Below are positions 14,076 through 14,794 of a stretch of 14,794 nucleotides of DNA, in pieces. The first letter of the stretch is position 1; the number at the start of each line of letters is the position of its first letter. Location of the stretch: contig CP011806.1 in NCBI GenBank assembly GCA_001664505.1, forward strand, positions 374,272 to 389,065, in the 5' to 3' direction. The notes under the pieces were generated by a model. It was not told the origin of the DNA, searched no databases, and was given only the letters and a program-made list of their open reading frames with translations. The stretch comes from Acidobacteria bacterium Mor1. Lineage in GTDB: Bacteria > Acidobacteriota > Polarisedimenticolia > Polarisedimenticolales > Polarisedimenticolaceae. The position numbers and the translations under genes are program-made.

Positions 14076-14129
14076 CGATGCAGTTGAAGGAAATGCCTTA
14101 ACGGCGTCGAGCCGGAAGGAGAGCAGGGA

Positions 14130-14794
<665 letters not shown>

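Larger units (their letters stand above)
13526..14129 (+). other. 604-nt rpsG-tuf spacer without fusA, rich in hairpins
   Basis: No recognisable protein gene lies here. The longest + strand frame (13607-14101) lacks a ribosome site and family motifs. Stems found beyond those listed separately include GCCGCA (13868-13873) with TGCGGC (13891-13896), GGAGC with GCTCC near 13982-13998, and the 8-bp palindrome CCACGTGG (13942-13949). A Shine-Dalgarno for tuf (AAGGAG, 14116-14121) closes the region. No tRNA fold was found. The number of clean stems exceeds what I would expect by chance in GC-rich DNA, so the region may encode a structured RNA, a long tuf leader, or both. Confidence 0.6.

Noticed and set aside
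13607-14101. A 164-codon + strand frame in the rpsG-tuf spacer
   Set aside because: Its GTG start lies inside a hairpin without a Shine-Dalgarno, codon use is unlike the neighbours (several AGG), and no family resemblance was seen. A short D-x-P-x-H-V string at about 13929-13950 faintly recalls the EF-G G3 motif, but no other fusA motif is present, so a fusA remnant is not supported.

Overview
This window is a high-GC bacterial housekeeping locus. It carries the classical secE-nusG-rplKAJL-rpoBC block followed by the start of the str operon (rpsL-rpsG), and it is bounded on both sides by a partial gene for elongation factor EF-Tu. Every gene is on the + strand and every protein aligns well with its family. 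The organism looks like a Gram-negative-type lineage: RpoC carries the SI3-like insert inside the trigger loop, RpoB carries an SI2-like insert, and SecE is the short single-membrane-span form. Acidobacteriota or a neighbouring phylum is my best guess from the general look of RpoB and RpoC, but I could not run a search and hold this loosely.

Layout: the 3' part of tuf (1-522); an 81-nt gap with a strong hairpin and no tRNA-Trp or rpmG; secE; nusG; then rplK, rplA and rplJ packed tightly, with Shine-Dalgarno sites overlapping the preceding stop codons. A 138-nt spacer follows with hairpins and an unusually AT-rich promoter-like patch, then rplL, a 210-nt spacer, rpoB and rpoC. After rpoC come a 10-bp inverted repeat (terminator-like) that overlaps a good sigma70-type promoter, a structured rpsL leader, rpsL and rpsG. 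Next is a 604-nt spacer where fusA normally sits, which is full of hairpins. Last is the 5' part of a tuf gene (14130-14794) that runs off the window.

The genes form the transcription-translation core. NusG links RNA polymerase (RpoB/RpoC) to the ribosome, and SecE belongs to the Sec translocon. L11, L1, L10 and L12 build the uL1 stalk and GTPase-associated centre on which EF-Tu works. S12 and S7 shape the decoding centre and the 30S head.

Most worth a second look: (1) a roughly 60-residue cysteine-rich, zinc-ribbon-like insert near the N terminus of RpoB, plus a second charged insert of about 40 residues; (2) the fusA-less rpsG-tuf spacer, including overlapping hairpins that could form a pseudoknot or a two-state switch; (3) the two tuf fragments, which together make one complete EF-Tu gene lacking exactly one base, suggesting that the window ends were set by a tuf repeat or by circularisation; (4) the promoter embedded in the inverted repeat between rpoC and rpsL.
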